From NCBI RefSeq assembly GCF_964259225.1, contig NZ_CAXVKN010000026.1: 30,966 nucleotides of DNA; one strand, given 5' to 3'. This DNA is from Catenibacterium mitsuoka_A. GTDB lineage: Bacteria > Bacillota_I > Bacilli_A > Erysipelotrichales > Coprobacillaceae. Shown here piece after piece: positions 1-7,163 of the stretch. The notes under the pieces are model-generated. The model searched no databases. It saw nothing but the letters and a program-made list of their open reading frames with translations, and had not been told where the DNA came from. A program made the translations under genes and the position numbers. Within the stretch, counting starts at the first letter, position 1; each line of letters begins with the position of its first letter.

Positions 1-256
1 GCACATTTTCCACCTGTTTATTAATTTAATTTGCGGTTTTATTAGTTATTATTATGGGTAGAGTTTGCGGTTTAACATCTATCCACAAAGAAAAGAAACA
101 ATTGAACGTGTGTTTGCGGATGCCAAGGAAAATCATGGCATGCGATTTACGCGTTTAAAAGGGCTAGTGAAAAATCAGCATGAATCGCTGATCATTTTCA
201 GCTGCCATAATCTCAAGAAACTGGGATTGTGCAAGCGAAGAATGGGGCTAATATAA
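1..256 (+). pseudogene. IS1182-like transposase, C-terminal remnant
   Basis: The readable part (about 65-256, opening at a TTG directly after a TAG stop at 59-61) encodes the C-terminal end of a DDE transposase. Its key segments are IYPQRKETIERVFADAKE and FSCHNLKKL. The E of IERVFADAKE matches the last catalytic acidic residue of IS1182-type transposases, which insert and excise an insertion sequence. Full-length members are usually about 450-550 residues; only about 60 remain in frame here. Sequence 1-60 has a stop in the coding frame and no recognisable transposase residues. It is therefore either a decayed or truncated element, or the element is broken near the window edge. The family call rests on remembered motifs. 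Confidence 0.72.
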
Positions 257-279
257 CCCCAATATGCTTGCGTTTTTTT
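231..279 (+). terminator. Terminator overlapping the transposase end
   Basis: Outer arms GCAAGC (231-236) and GCTTGC (266-271) and inner arms TGGGG/CCCCA enclose the last codons and stop of the transposase remnant. Seven T residues follow (273-279). The 5' arm lies inside the coding sequence, which suits a compact insertion sequence that ends its own transcript. Confidence 0.6.
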
Positions 280-319
280 ATATTTAGAGTGATATATGAA
301 TATTTCAAGCAAGCAAAAA

Positions 320-360
320 ATGAAAATACCAATTTGGGATAGCCCAATTGATATTTTCAT
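320..360. repeat. Near-perfect inverted repeat
   Basis: The left arm begins ATGAAAATACCAATTTGGG. The right arm read backwards is ATGAAAATATCAATTGGGC. They agree over about 19 bp apart from one substitution and one extra T, with a loop of only a few bases. No T-run follows directly. It lies just downstream of the transposase remnant and could be an element end, a MITE-like fragment or an RNA hairpin. Confidence 0.55.
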
Positions 361-379
361 CTAATTTGTCAACAATCTG

Positions 380-404
380 AAGATGTCGAAAGACATCTTT
401 TTTT
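380..404 (+). terminator. Rho-independent terminator
   Basis: A perfect 8-bp stem AAGATGTC/GACATCTT with a GAAA tetraloop is followed by TTTTT. It would stop transcripts coming from the transposase side and insulate the leucine operon promoter downstream. Confidence 0.75.
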
Positions 405-419
405 ATAGTTTGAATGGAT

Positions 420-446
420 AAATATTTATTAATATAATAAATATTT
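420..446. repeat. AT-rich palindrome
   Basis: Perfect 11-bp arms AAATATTTATT/AATAAATATTT flank AATAT. The sequence is pure A/T, so chance occurrence in this AT-rich gap is plausible. Apart from this palindrome I see no supported gene between the terminator at 404 and the promoter at 610. Confidence 0.35.
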
Positions 447-609
447 TGCGAAGTAAATATAAAAATGTCTGTAATTAAGAACAATGGAAATAATATTGAA
501 TATTACAATAAAATTCATATAGGTCATCACAAGAAAACGCTTATAAAACTGATTATCCGACAAATAATTAATATAATTAGGAAAATAAGGAAAAAAGTGA
601 AAAAGTTTG

Positions 610-638
610 TTGACATGTCTATGTGAGAAGTATATGAT
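610..638 (+). promoter_or_regulatory. Sigma-A promoter of the leu-ilv operon
   Basis: The -35 box TTGACA (610-615) is a perfect consensus. A 17-bp spacer separates it from the -10 box TATGAT (633-638). The start would be near 645, just ahead of the T-box leader. A box this strong fits control by attenuation rather than by activation. Confidence 0.85.
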
Positions 639-644
639 AAACAC

Positions 645-937
645 AACAACCCGAAAGAAAACGACTTTGATAGGAACTAGTAAGGGAATGATGAAAGCGC
701 AGAGAGGTTCTGGCTGGTGTAAAGAACTGTTTGATCATCTTTGAACTCATCCTTGAGTGGAGCACTGAATTAAGTAGGCTGCTACGGCACTTGCGACCGT
801 TATCTCGCTAGAGTATGAACTTTACATGTAAAGCGTACTCGATAAGGTTGATATTGTGAGGTATCAATAAATTGAGGTGGAACCACGAAGAATTATTCTC
901 TCGTCCTCTTACACTAGTAAGGACGAGGGCTTTTTTT
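645..937 (+). ncRNA. T-box leader, leucine type (specifier CTC)
   Basis: This is a T-box riboswitch, which binds uncharged tRNA directly and then favours antitermination. The conserved T-box AATTGAGGTGGAACCACG lies at 870-887. Stem I includes an AGAGAGG stretch near 695. The specifier loop reads GAA-CTC-ATCCTTGAG, placing the specifier codon CTC at 746-748 followed by A, as in other T-boxes. CTC is a leucine codon, which matches leuA as the first gene downstream. The competing terminator is given separately. Low charged tRNA-Leu should raise transcription of the whole operon. Outer limits are approximate. Confidence 0.93.
898..937 (+). terminator. T-box regulated terminator
   Basis: Arms CTCTCGTCCT (898-907) and AGGACGAGGG (920-929) pair over 10 bp with one G-T wobble, followed by C and seven T residues (931-937). 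This is the terminator that competes with the antiterminator containing the T-box. Confidence 0.9.
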
Positions 938-964
938 ATAGGTTGGAAAGGAGAATAAACAATT

Positions 965-2653
965 ATGATGAATTACCAAAAGTACAAGAGATTTGAAACA
1001 GTGAGCTTGAAAGACCGCACATGGCCAGATAAGACAATTGAAAAAGCACCTATCTGGTGTTCAGTAGATTTACGTGATGGTAACCAGGCATTAGTAACAC
1101 CAATGAATATTCAAGAAAAGGTGAAGATGTTCAAGTTATTAGTAGAACTTGGATTCGAGGAAATTGAAGTAGGATTCCCTTCAGCTTCACAGATTGAATA
1201 TGACTTCTTAAGATTATTGATTGAAGAAAACCTCATTCCTGATGATGTCACTGTTCAGGTATTAACTCAGTGCCGTGAACACTTAATTAAGAGAACATTT
1301 GAAGCCCTTGATGGATTAGATCGTGCTATTGTGCATATTTATAATTCAACAAGTATCCTTCAAAGAGATGTTGTCTTCAACAAAGATAAAGATGAAATTA
1401 AGAAGATTGCGACAGATGGCTGTGCTCTTGTAAAGAAGTTATGTAATAACTTTAAAGGTCAAGTCATTCTTGAATATTCACCTGAAAGCTTTACTGGTAC
1501 AGAAATGGATTATGCAGTAGAAGTAGTCGATGCAGTCTTAGATGTATGGGGTGCTTCTAAAGATAATAAAGTGATTGTGAATCTTCCTTCAACTGTAGAA
1601 ATGGATACACCAAATGTCTTTGCGGATCAGGTTGAATATGTATGTAGAAACCTAAAAGATCGTGAAAGAGCTATTATCTCAGTTCATCCACATAATGATA
1701 GAGGATGTGGTGTTGCTGCAACAGAACTTGCATTAATGGCAGGGGCTGATCGAGTAGAAGGTACACTATTTGGAAATGGGGAAAGAACAGGTAACGTAGA
1801 TATCGTCACTGTTGCATTAAATATGTATACACATGGTGTCAATCCAGAACTTGACTTCACACAGATGAATGACATCAAGCGTACTTATGAAGAATGTACA
1901 AAGATGGAAGTTGATCCTCGTTCTCCATATGCTGGTCAGTTAGTCTTCACAGCATTCTCTGGAAGCCATCAAGATGCTATTAATAAAGGTATTCATAAAT
2001 ATCATGAAAGACATCAGAAACAATGGGAAGTTCCTTACTTACCAATTGACCCAGCTGATTTAAATAGACAATATGAACCAATCGTTCGTATTAACTCTCA
2101 ATCAGGTAAAGGTGGTGTGGCCTTCGTTATGGATACAGTCTTTGGTTATCATTTACCTAAACCATTACAGGGTGACTTCGCAAAGATTGTACAGAACATC
2201 TCTGAAGCAGAAGGTGAAGTATCACCAGAAAGAATCTATGATACATTCAGAAATGAATATATTGAGAACGAAGAACCATTCCAGTTCATTTATCAGAAAC
2301 TAACAGATATCTCAGAAGATACAGAAAATGAATTTGAAAGAAAAGTCGAATTAACAATTCGTGATCATGGTGAAGAACGTACAATTATTGGTTATGGTAA
2401 TGGTCCAATTGATGCAGTTAAGAATGCTTTCAATGATAATGGATACCATTATATTCACTTATTAGATTACTCAGAACACGCATTAACATCTGGTTCAAGT
2501 GCTAAAGCTGCTGCTTATGTACAGCTTAGAGCAAAAGGTACATCTATTATTGAATGGGGTGTAGGTGTTCATCCAAATATTACAACTGCAACTATTAAAG
2601 CAATTATTTCAGCAATGAATAGAATACATAAGGATATGAGGGAGGCCGCTTAA
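965..2653 (+). CDS. leuA: 2-isopropylmalate synthase
   Basis: It condenses acetyl-CoA with 2-ketoisovalerate, the first committed step of leucine synthesis. At 562 residues it is the long yeast/actinobacterial-type LeuA rather than the roughly 520-residue E. coli form. The catalytic barrel shows SVDLRDGNQAL near residue 33 and the metal-binding SVHPHNDRG segment. The C-terminal part from about residue 430 (ELTIRDHGEERTIIGYGNGP, then SGSSAKAAAYVQL) is the LeuA allosteric dimer domain, so leucine feedback inhibition is expected. AAGGAG (948-953) serves the ATG at 965; the next codon is also ATG. It is the first gene after the T-box leader. Confidence 0.95.
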   Translation: MMNYQKYKRFETVSLKDRTWPDKTIEKAPIWCSVDLRDGNQALVTPMNIQEKVKMFKLLVELGFEEIEVGFPSASQIEYDFLRLLIEENLIPDDVTVQVLTQCREHLIKRTFEALDGLDRAIVHIYNSTSILQRDVVFNKDKDEIKKIATDGCALVKKLCNNFKGQVILEYSPESFTGTEMDYAVEVVDAVLDVWGASKDNKVIVNLPSTVEMDTPNVFADQVEYVCRNLKDRERAIISVHPHNDRGCGVAATELALMAGADRVEGTLFGNGERTGNVDIVTVALNMYTHGVNPELDFTQMNDIKRTYEECTKMEVDPRSPYAGQLVFTAFSGSHQDAINKGIHKYHERHQKQWEVPYLPIDPADLNRQYEPIVRINSQSGKGGVAFVMDTVFGYHLPKPLQGDFAKIVQNISEAEGEVSPERIYDTFRNEYIENEEPFQFIYQKLTDISEDTENEFERKVELTIRDHGEERTIIGYGNGPIDAVKNAFNDNGYHYIHLLDYSEHALTSGSSAKAAAYVQLRAKGTSIIEWGVGVHPNITTATIKAIISAMNRIHKDMREAA

Positions 2654-3177
2654 TGGAAAGACTTGTCCTGTCTATTCTAGTTGATAATTCAGCTGGCGTA
2701 TTAAGCCGTGTGGCTGGATTATTCTCTAGAAGAGGCTACAACATTGATTCATTGACCGTTGGGGAAACAAATGATCCAACAGTCTCACGTATGACAGTAT
2801 CTGCAAGAGGAGAACCAGCCACTCTTGCACAGATTAAGAAGCAGTTAAGAAAGCTGGAAGATGTAATTGAAATATTTCCGTTAGATGATGACCATTCAGT
2901 CTATCGTGAATTGGTGCTTATTAAGGTAGAAGCAGACCACTCACAAAGACCTGATATTGTGTCAATAGTCAATATATTTAGAGCGCAGATTGTAGATGTT
3001 GCGCCAAATTCACTCGTTGTGGAAGTAACAGGTGATGAAAGTAAGATCAATGGTATTCTCACAATGTTAGATACGTTCAATATCACCGAAATCGTCCGTA
3101 CTGGTATTGCAGGCATCGGAAGAGGACTAGATGATTTTGATATAGAAAAGATGAAAGCTAAGAAAAATAGGGGGTAA
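2653..3177 (+). CDS. ilvN: Acetolactate synthase small (regulatory) subunit
   Basis: This is the regulatory partner of the IlvB catalytic subunit; it normally stimulates activity and confers valine feedback inhibition. Length 174 residues is typical of the longer IlvN/IlvH form. An N-terminal ACT domain (VDNSAGVLSRVAGLFSRRGYN) is followed by the ALS small-subunit C-terminal domain (about residues 80-160). The start codon shares its A with the leuA stop (TAATG), implying translational coupling; GGAGG lies just upstream in leuA. It is separated from ilvB by about 5.7 kb in the same operon, which is unusual. Confidence 0.94.
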   Translation: MERLVLSILVDNSAGVLSRVAGLFSRRGYNIDSLTVGETNDPTVSRMTVSARGEPATLAQIKKQLRKLEDVIEIFPLDDDHSVYRELVLIKVEADHSQRPDIVSIVNIFRAQIVDVAPNSLVVEVTGDESKINGILTMLDTFNITEIVRTGIAGIGRGLDDFDIEKMKAKKNRG

Positions 3178-3183
3178 TTAAAT

Positions 3184-4200
3184 ATGGCTAAAATCTATTA
3201 CAACACAGACTGTGATTTATCTTTATTAGATGGTAGAAAGGTTGCTATCATCGGTTATGGTTCTCAGGGACATGCACATGCATTAAACCTTAAAGAATCT
3301 GGAGTAGACGTTGTTGTTGGTCTATACGAAGGTTCTAAGTCTTGGAAGAAAGCAGAAGAACAGGGACTTAAGGTTATGACATCTGCTGATGCAGCTGCTT
3401 GGGCAGATATCATCATGGTATTAATTCCTGATGAATTACAGGCTAAGCTTTATAAAGAAGCTATCGAACCAAACTTAAACGAAGGCGATATGTTAATGTT
3501 CGCTCATGGTTTCAATATTCATTTCAATCAGATTGTTCCACCAAAGAACGTTGATGTAACTATGATTGCTCCAAAGGCTCCAGGTCATACAGTACGTTCA
3601 GAATATCAGGCAGGTAAAGGTACTCCTTGTCTAGTAGCAGTTGAACAGGATTACACTGGTAAGGCTCATGATTATGCATTAGCTTATGGTGCTGCAATCG
3701 GTGGTGCAAGAGCTGGTCTACTAGATACTACATTCAGAACTGAAACTGAAACAGACTTATTTGGTGAACAGGCAGTTCTTTGTGGTGGTGTATGTCAGTT
3801 AATGCAGACTGGTTTCGAAGTATTAGTAGAAGCTGGTTATGATCCAAAGAATGCATACTTTGAATGTATCCATGAAATGAAATTAATCGTAGACTTAATC
3901 TACCAGTCAGGTTTCGAAGGTATGAGAAAATCTATTTCTAATACTGCAGAATATGGTGACTATATCACTGGTCCTAAATTAATCACTGAAGACACTAAGA
4001 AAGCAATGAAGAAAGTATTAGCTGATATCCAGGATGGTTCATTCGCTAAAGAATTCTTACTTGAAATGTCAGCAGCAGGTGGACAGGCTCACTTCAAAGC
4101 AATGAGACAGCTACACAATGAACATGAATGTGAAAAAGTAGGTGCTGATATCCGTTCATTATATTCTTGGTCTGATGAAGATAAACTTTTAAATAACTAA
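3184..4200 (+). CDS. ilvC: Ketol-acid reductoisomerase, class I
   Basis: It converts acetolactate or acetohydroxybutyrate to the dihydroxy acid using Mg2+ and a reduced nicotinamide cofactor. At 338 residues it is the short class I form. The Rossmann motif GYGSQGHAHALNL is near residue 24. The knotted C-terminal domain has DLFGEQAVLCGG and ECIHEMKLIVDLIYQSGF, which carry the acidic Mg2+ ligands. The cofactor loop reads VVGLYEGSKSWKKAEEQG: Tyr-Glu stands where NADPH-using enzymes usually have an Arg, so cofactor preference may differ. A GGGGG-containing ribosome site lies at the ilvN end, and only a few bases separate the genes. Confidence 0.95.
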   Translation: MAKIYYNTDCDLSLLDGRKVAIIGYGSQGHAHALNLKESGVDVVVGLYEGSKSWKKAEEQGLKVMTSADAAAWADIIMVLIPDELQAKLYKEAIEPNLNEGDMLMFAHGFNIHFNQIVPPKNVDVTMIAPKAPGHTVRSEYQAGKGTPCLVAVEQDYTGKAHDYALAYGAAIGGARAGLLDTTFRTETETDLFGEQAVLCGGVCQLMQTGFEVLVEAGYDPKNAYFECIHEMKLIVDLIYQSGFEGMRKSISNTAEYGDYITGPKLITEDTKKAMKKVLADIQDGSFAKEFLLEMSAAGGQAHFKAMRQLHNEHECEKVGADIRSLYSWSDEDKLLNN

Positions 4201-4208
4201 TCACTAAG

Positions 4209-4265
4209 CAACACACACTTTGTGTGTTGTAAAGAGGAAGTACTACGGTACTTTCTCGTTACAAC
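4209..4265 (+). other. Tandem alternative hairpins between ilvC and leuC
   Basis: Hairpin 1 has perfect 9-bp arms CAACACACA/TGTGTGTTG (4209-4229). Hairpin 2 has 10-bp arms GAGGAAGTAC/GTACTTTCTC (4234-4257) and can be extended outward by GTTGTAA (4226-4232) pairing with TTACAAC (4259-4265). The outward extension uses bases from the 3' arm of hairpin 1, so the full structures compete. There is no T-run, so this is not a standard terminator. An mRNA-processing or stability element is possible. Confidence 0.6.
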
Positions 4266-4297
4266 ATTCAAAAATAACTTGAGGAGGATTATATATA

Positions 4298-5575
4298 ATG
4301 GGAATGACAATGACGCAGAAGATCTTAGCTGATCATGCGGGAGTAAAAGAAGTTCATGCAGGTGAATTAATTGAAGCAAATGTAGATATAGTAATGGCAA
4401 ATGATATTACAGGACCTATGGCTTTACCAATCTTTAAGAAAATGTCTGATAAGGTTTTTGATAAAGATAAGGTAGTCTTAGTGCCAGATCACTTTACACC
4501 TAATAAAGATATTAAATCTGCAGAGAACTCAAAGGCAATTAGAGAATTCTCTCGTGAGCAGGGATTAACACATCATATGGAACAGGGTAAATGTGGTGTA
4601 GAACATGCTATCTTACCTGAAAGCGGCATTGTTGTGGCAGGAGATGCTGTCATTGGTGCAGACTCACATACTTGTACTTATGGGGCTATTGGTGCTTTCT
4701 CTACAGGTGTAGGAACAACTGATATTGCGACAGGTATGGCGACTGGACAGTTATGGTTCAAGGTACCTTCAGCCATTAAATTTAATCTTCATGGTAAATT
4801 ACCAAAATACGTATCTGGTAAGGATGTTATTTTACATATTATTGGGCGTATTGGTGTAGATGGTGCTTTATATAAATCAATGGAATTTACTGGTGAGGGT
4901 GTCAAAGAATTATCTATGGCAGATCGTTTCACTATTTGTAATATGGCTATTGAAGCAGGAGCTAAGAACGGTATCTTCCCTGTTGATGAAGTCGCTATTG
5001 AATACTTAGATAAACATGCTAAACGTGAATATAAGATCTATGAAGCAGACAAAGACGCTGAATATGAAGAAGTGGTAGATGTTGACTTATCTGCTATTAG
5101 ACCAACTGTTGCTTTCCCTCATCTTCCAGGTAATGCAAAGACAGTGGATGAAATTGAAGCAATGGATAAAATCTATATTGATCAGGTTGTTATTGGATCA
5201 TGTACAAATGGTCGTATGGAAGACTTAAGAAAAGCAGCTGCTATTCTTAAAGGTAAGAAAGTCGCTGATAATGTGAGAGTGATGGTTGTACCAGCTACTC
5301 AGAAGATTTACTTACAGTGTATCTTAGAAGGTATTCTAGAAACATTTGTAGAAGCAGGATGTGCTGTCAATACACCAAGCTGTGGTCCATGTATGGGTGG
5401 GCATATGGGTGTACTTGCGAAAGGTGAAAAGTGTGTTTCTACTACAAATAGAAACTTCGTTGGACGTATGGGTGATGTAGAATCATTAATTTATCTTGCA
5501 TCTCCAGAAACAGCAGCTGCAAGTGCGATTGCAGGTTATATCGCAAATCCAGAAAAATTCGGAGGTAATAACTAA
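4298..5575 (+). CDS. leuC: 3-isopropylmalate dehydratase large subunit
   Basis: With LeuD it isomerises 2-isopropylmalate to 3-isopropylmalate using a [4Fe-4S] cluster. The 425-residue length and the opening (MTQKILADHAG) fit the shorter, HacA-like LeuC type rather than the roughly 466-residue E. coli form. The cluster ligands are visible in GSCTNGRMEDL and in NTPSCGPCMGG, and GADSHTCTYGA is the usual N-terminal active-site segment. A strong GAGGAGG precedes the ATG. It follows ilvC after a 97-bp gap with paired hairpins and overlaps leuD by one base. Confidence 0.95.
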   Translation: MGMTMTQKILADHAGVKEVHAGELIEANVDIVMANDITGPMALPIFKKMSDKVFDKDKVVLVPDHFTPNKDIKSAENSKAIREFSREQGLTHHMEQGKCGVEHAILPESGIVVAGDAVIGADSHTCTYGAIGAFSTGVGTTDIATGMATGQLWFKVPSAIKFNLHGKLPKYVSGKDVILHIIGRIGVDGALYKSMEFTGEGVKELSMADRFTICNMAIEAGAKNGIFPVDEVAIEYLDKHAKREYKIYEADKDAEYEEVVDVDLSAIRPTVAFPHLPGNAKTVDEIEAMDKIYIDQVVIGSCTNGRMEDLRKAAAILKGKKVADNVRVMVVPATQKIYLQCILEGILETFVEAGCAVNTPSCGPCMGGHMGVLAKGEKCVSTTNRNFVGRMGDVESLIYLASPETAAASAIAGYIANPEKFGGNN

Positions 5576-6066
5576 TGGAAGCTAAAGGTAGAGTATTTAA
5601 ATATGGTGATAACGTTGATACAGACGTTATTATTCCAGCAAGATATCTTAATTCATTTGATGCCAAAGAATTAGCCACTCACGCTATGGTGGACTTAGAT
5701 CCTACATTTGTAGAAAGAGTTCAGCCTGGTGATATTATTGTCGCAAAGAAGAACTTTGGCTGTGGATCATCAAGAGAACATGCCCCTCTTGCATTAAAGA
5801 CAGCAGGTGTTTCATGTGTTATCGCAAAAAGCTTTGCACGTATCTTCTATCGTAACTCTATTAATATCGGTTTTGCGATTCTTGAATGTCCAGAAGCCGT
5901 AGATGGTATTGATGATGGCGATGAAGTAAAAGTAGATTATGAAACAGGTAAGATTTATAACCTCACTAAGAATACAGAATATCAGGGTCAGCCTTTCCCA
6001 GCGTTCATGCAGAAGATTATTGAACAGGGTGGTCTTGTAAACTACGTCAATAATAAGAAAGGATAG
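5575..6066 (+). CDS. leuD: 3-isopropylmalate dehydratase small subunit
   Basis: It supplies the swivelling domain that completes the LeuC active site. Length 163 residues matches the short LeuD paired with HacA-like LeuC. Recognisable segments are YGDNVDTDVIIPARYLN near the N terminus and FGCGSSREHAPLAL in the middle. The start is embedded in the leuC stop (TAATG), with GGAGG inside the last leuC codons, so translation is probably coupled. Confidence 0.95.
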   Translation: MEAKGRVFKYGDNVDTDVIIPARYLNSFDAKELATHAMVDLDPTFVERVQPGDIIVAKKNFGCGSSREHAPLALKTAGVSCVIAKSFARIFYRNSINIGFAILECPEAVDGIDDGDEVKVDYETGKIYNLTKNTEYQGQPFPAFMQKIIEQGGLVNYVNNKKG

Positions 6067-6071
6067 AGGAT

Positions 6072-7154
6072 ATGGAAAAGAATATTGCGGTTATTAAAGG
6101 TGATGGAATCGGTCCTGAAATTGTGAATGAAGCAATTAAGGTACTTGATGCCATCGCAAAGAAATATAATCATACATTCAACTACAAGAATATCCTCATG
6201 GGAGGCTGTTCTATTGATGCTTATGGAGTCCCATTAACTGATGAGGCATTAGAAGTCGCAAAAAACAGTGATGCTGTATTATTAGGTTCTATTGGGGGAG
6301 ATACTAATACATCTCCATGGTATAAATTAGATCCTACATTAAGACCAGAAGCAGGATTGTTAAAGATTAGAAAAGAATTAGGTTTATTCGCAAACTTAAG
6401 ACCTGCTTATTTATATAAAGAACTTGCAGGTGCATGTCCATTAAAGGAAAGCACATCAGAAGCAGGTTTTGATATGATTATCGTAAGAGAATTGACTGGT
6501 GGTTTATATTTTGGTGAAAGAAACACAAAAGAAATCAATGGTGAATTAGTGGCTCATGATAATCTAGTTTATTCGGAACATGAAATTAGACGTATCGCAC
6601 AAAGAGGATTTGAAATTGCGATGAAACGTGGTAAGAAACTTACAAGTGTGGATAAGGCCAATGTTTTAGATACATCTCGCTTATGGCGTAAGATTGTGAA
6701 TGAAGTGGCTCAGGATTTCCAAGAAGTAAAAGTAGAACATATGCTTGTAGATAACTGTGCCATGCAGTTAGTTAAAGATCCAGCACAGTTTGATGTTGTC
6801 CTCACTGAGAATATGTTTGGGGATATCTTAAGTGATGAAGCATCTATGGTTACTGGTTCTATTGGTATGTTATCAAGTGCTTCACTTCGTGAAGACCATC
6901 TAGGTATGTATGAACCAAGCCATGGCAGTGCACCTGATATTGCAGGACAGAATATTGCGAATCCACTTGCGACTATCTTGAGTGCCGCTATGATGCTACG
7001 TTATTCATTTGATATGGATGAAGAAGCAGCATGTATTGAAAAAGCAGTAGAAAAGGTTCTTGCGGATCATATCCGTACAGTTGACATTTATAAAGAAGGA
7101 ATGACAAAAGTATCTACATCACAGATGGGTGATGCTGTAGTAGAAAGACTTTAG
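6072..7154 (+). CDS. leuB: 3-isopropylmalate dehydrogenase
   Basis: It carries out NAD+-dependent oxidative decarboxylation of 3-isopropylmalate to 2-ketoisocaproate. The 360-residue length is standard. Family motifs are KGDGIGPEIV at the N terminus, IVRELTGGLYFG in the middle, and the metal/substrate segment ENMFGDILSDEASM. The C-terminal NAD-binding stretch reads HGSAPDIAGQNIANPLAT. It follows leuD by five bases with an AGAGGA site and completes the leucine branch; the final transaminase is not in this window. Confidence 0.95.
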   Translation: MEKNIAVIKGDGIGPEIVNEAIKVLDAIAKKYNHTFNYKNILMGGCSIDAYGVPLTDEALEVAKNSDAVLLGSIGGDTNTSPWYKLDPTLRPEAGLLKIRKELGLFANLRPAYLYKELAGACPLKESTSEAGFDMIIVRELTGGLYFGERNTKEINGELVAHDNLVYSEHEIRRIAQRGFEIAMKRGKKLTSVDKANVLDTSRLWRKIVNEVAQDFQEVKVEHMLVDNCAMQLVKDPAQFDVVLTENMFGDILSDEASMVTGSIGMLSSASLREDHLGMYEPSHGSAPDIAGQNIANPLATILSAAMMLRYSFDMDEEAACIEKAVEKVLADHIRTVDIYKEGMTKVSTSQMGDAVVERL

Positions 7155-7163
7155 GAGGCTAAT

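Noticed and set aside
175..360. A 61-codon minus-strand frame across the transposase end and inverted repeat
   Set aside because: It is antisense to the transposase remnant and passes through the terminator hairpin; no protein family was recognised.
465..626. A 53-codon plus-strand frame beginning MSVIKNNGNNIEYYN
   Set aside because: There is no ribosome site, it is very Lys/Ile/Asn-rich as expected from AT-rich random sequence, and it overlaps the strong leu operon promoter.
429..644. A 71-codon minus-strand frame over the leu promoter
   Set aside because: It lies across the promoter and an AT palindrome, is Tyr/Phe/Ile-rich from base composition, and has no ribosome site.
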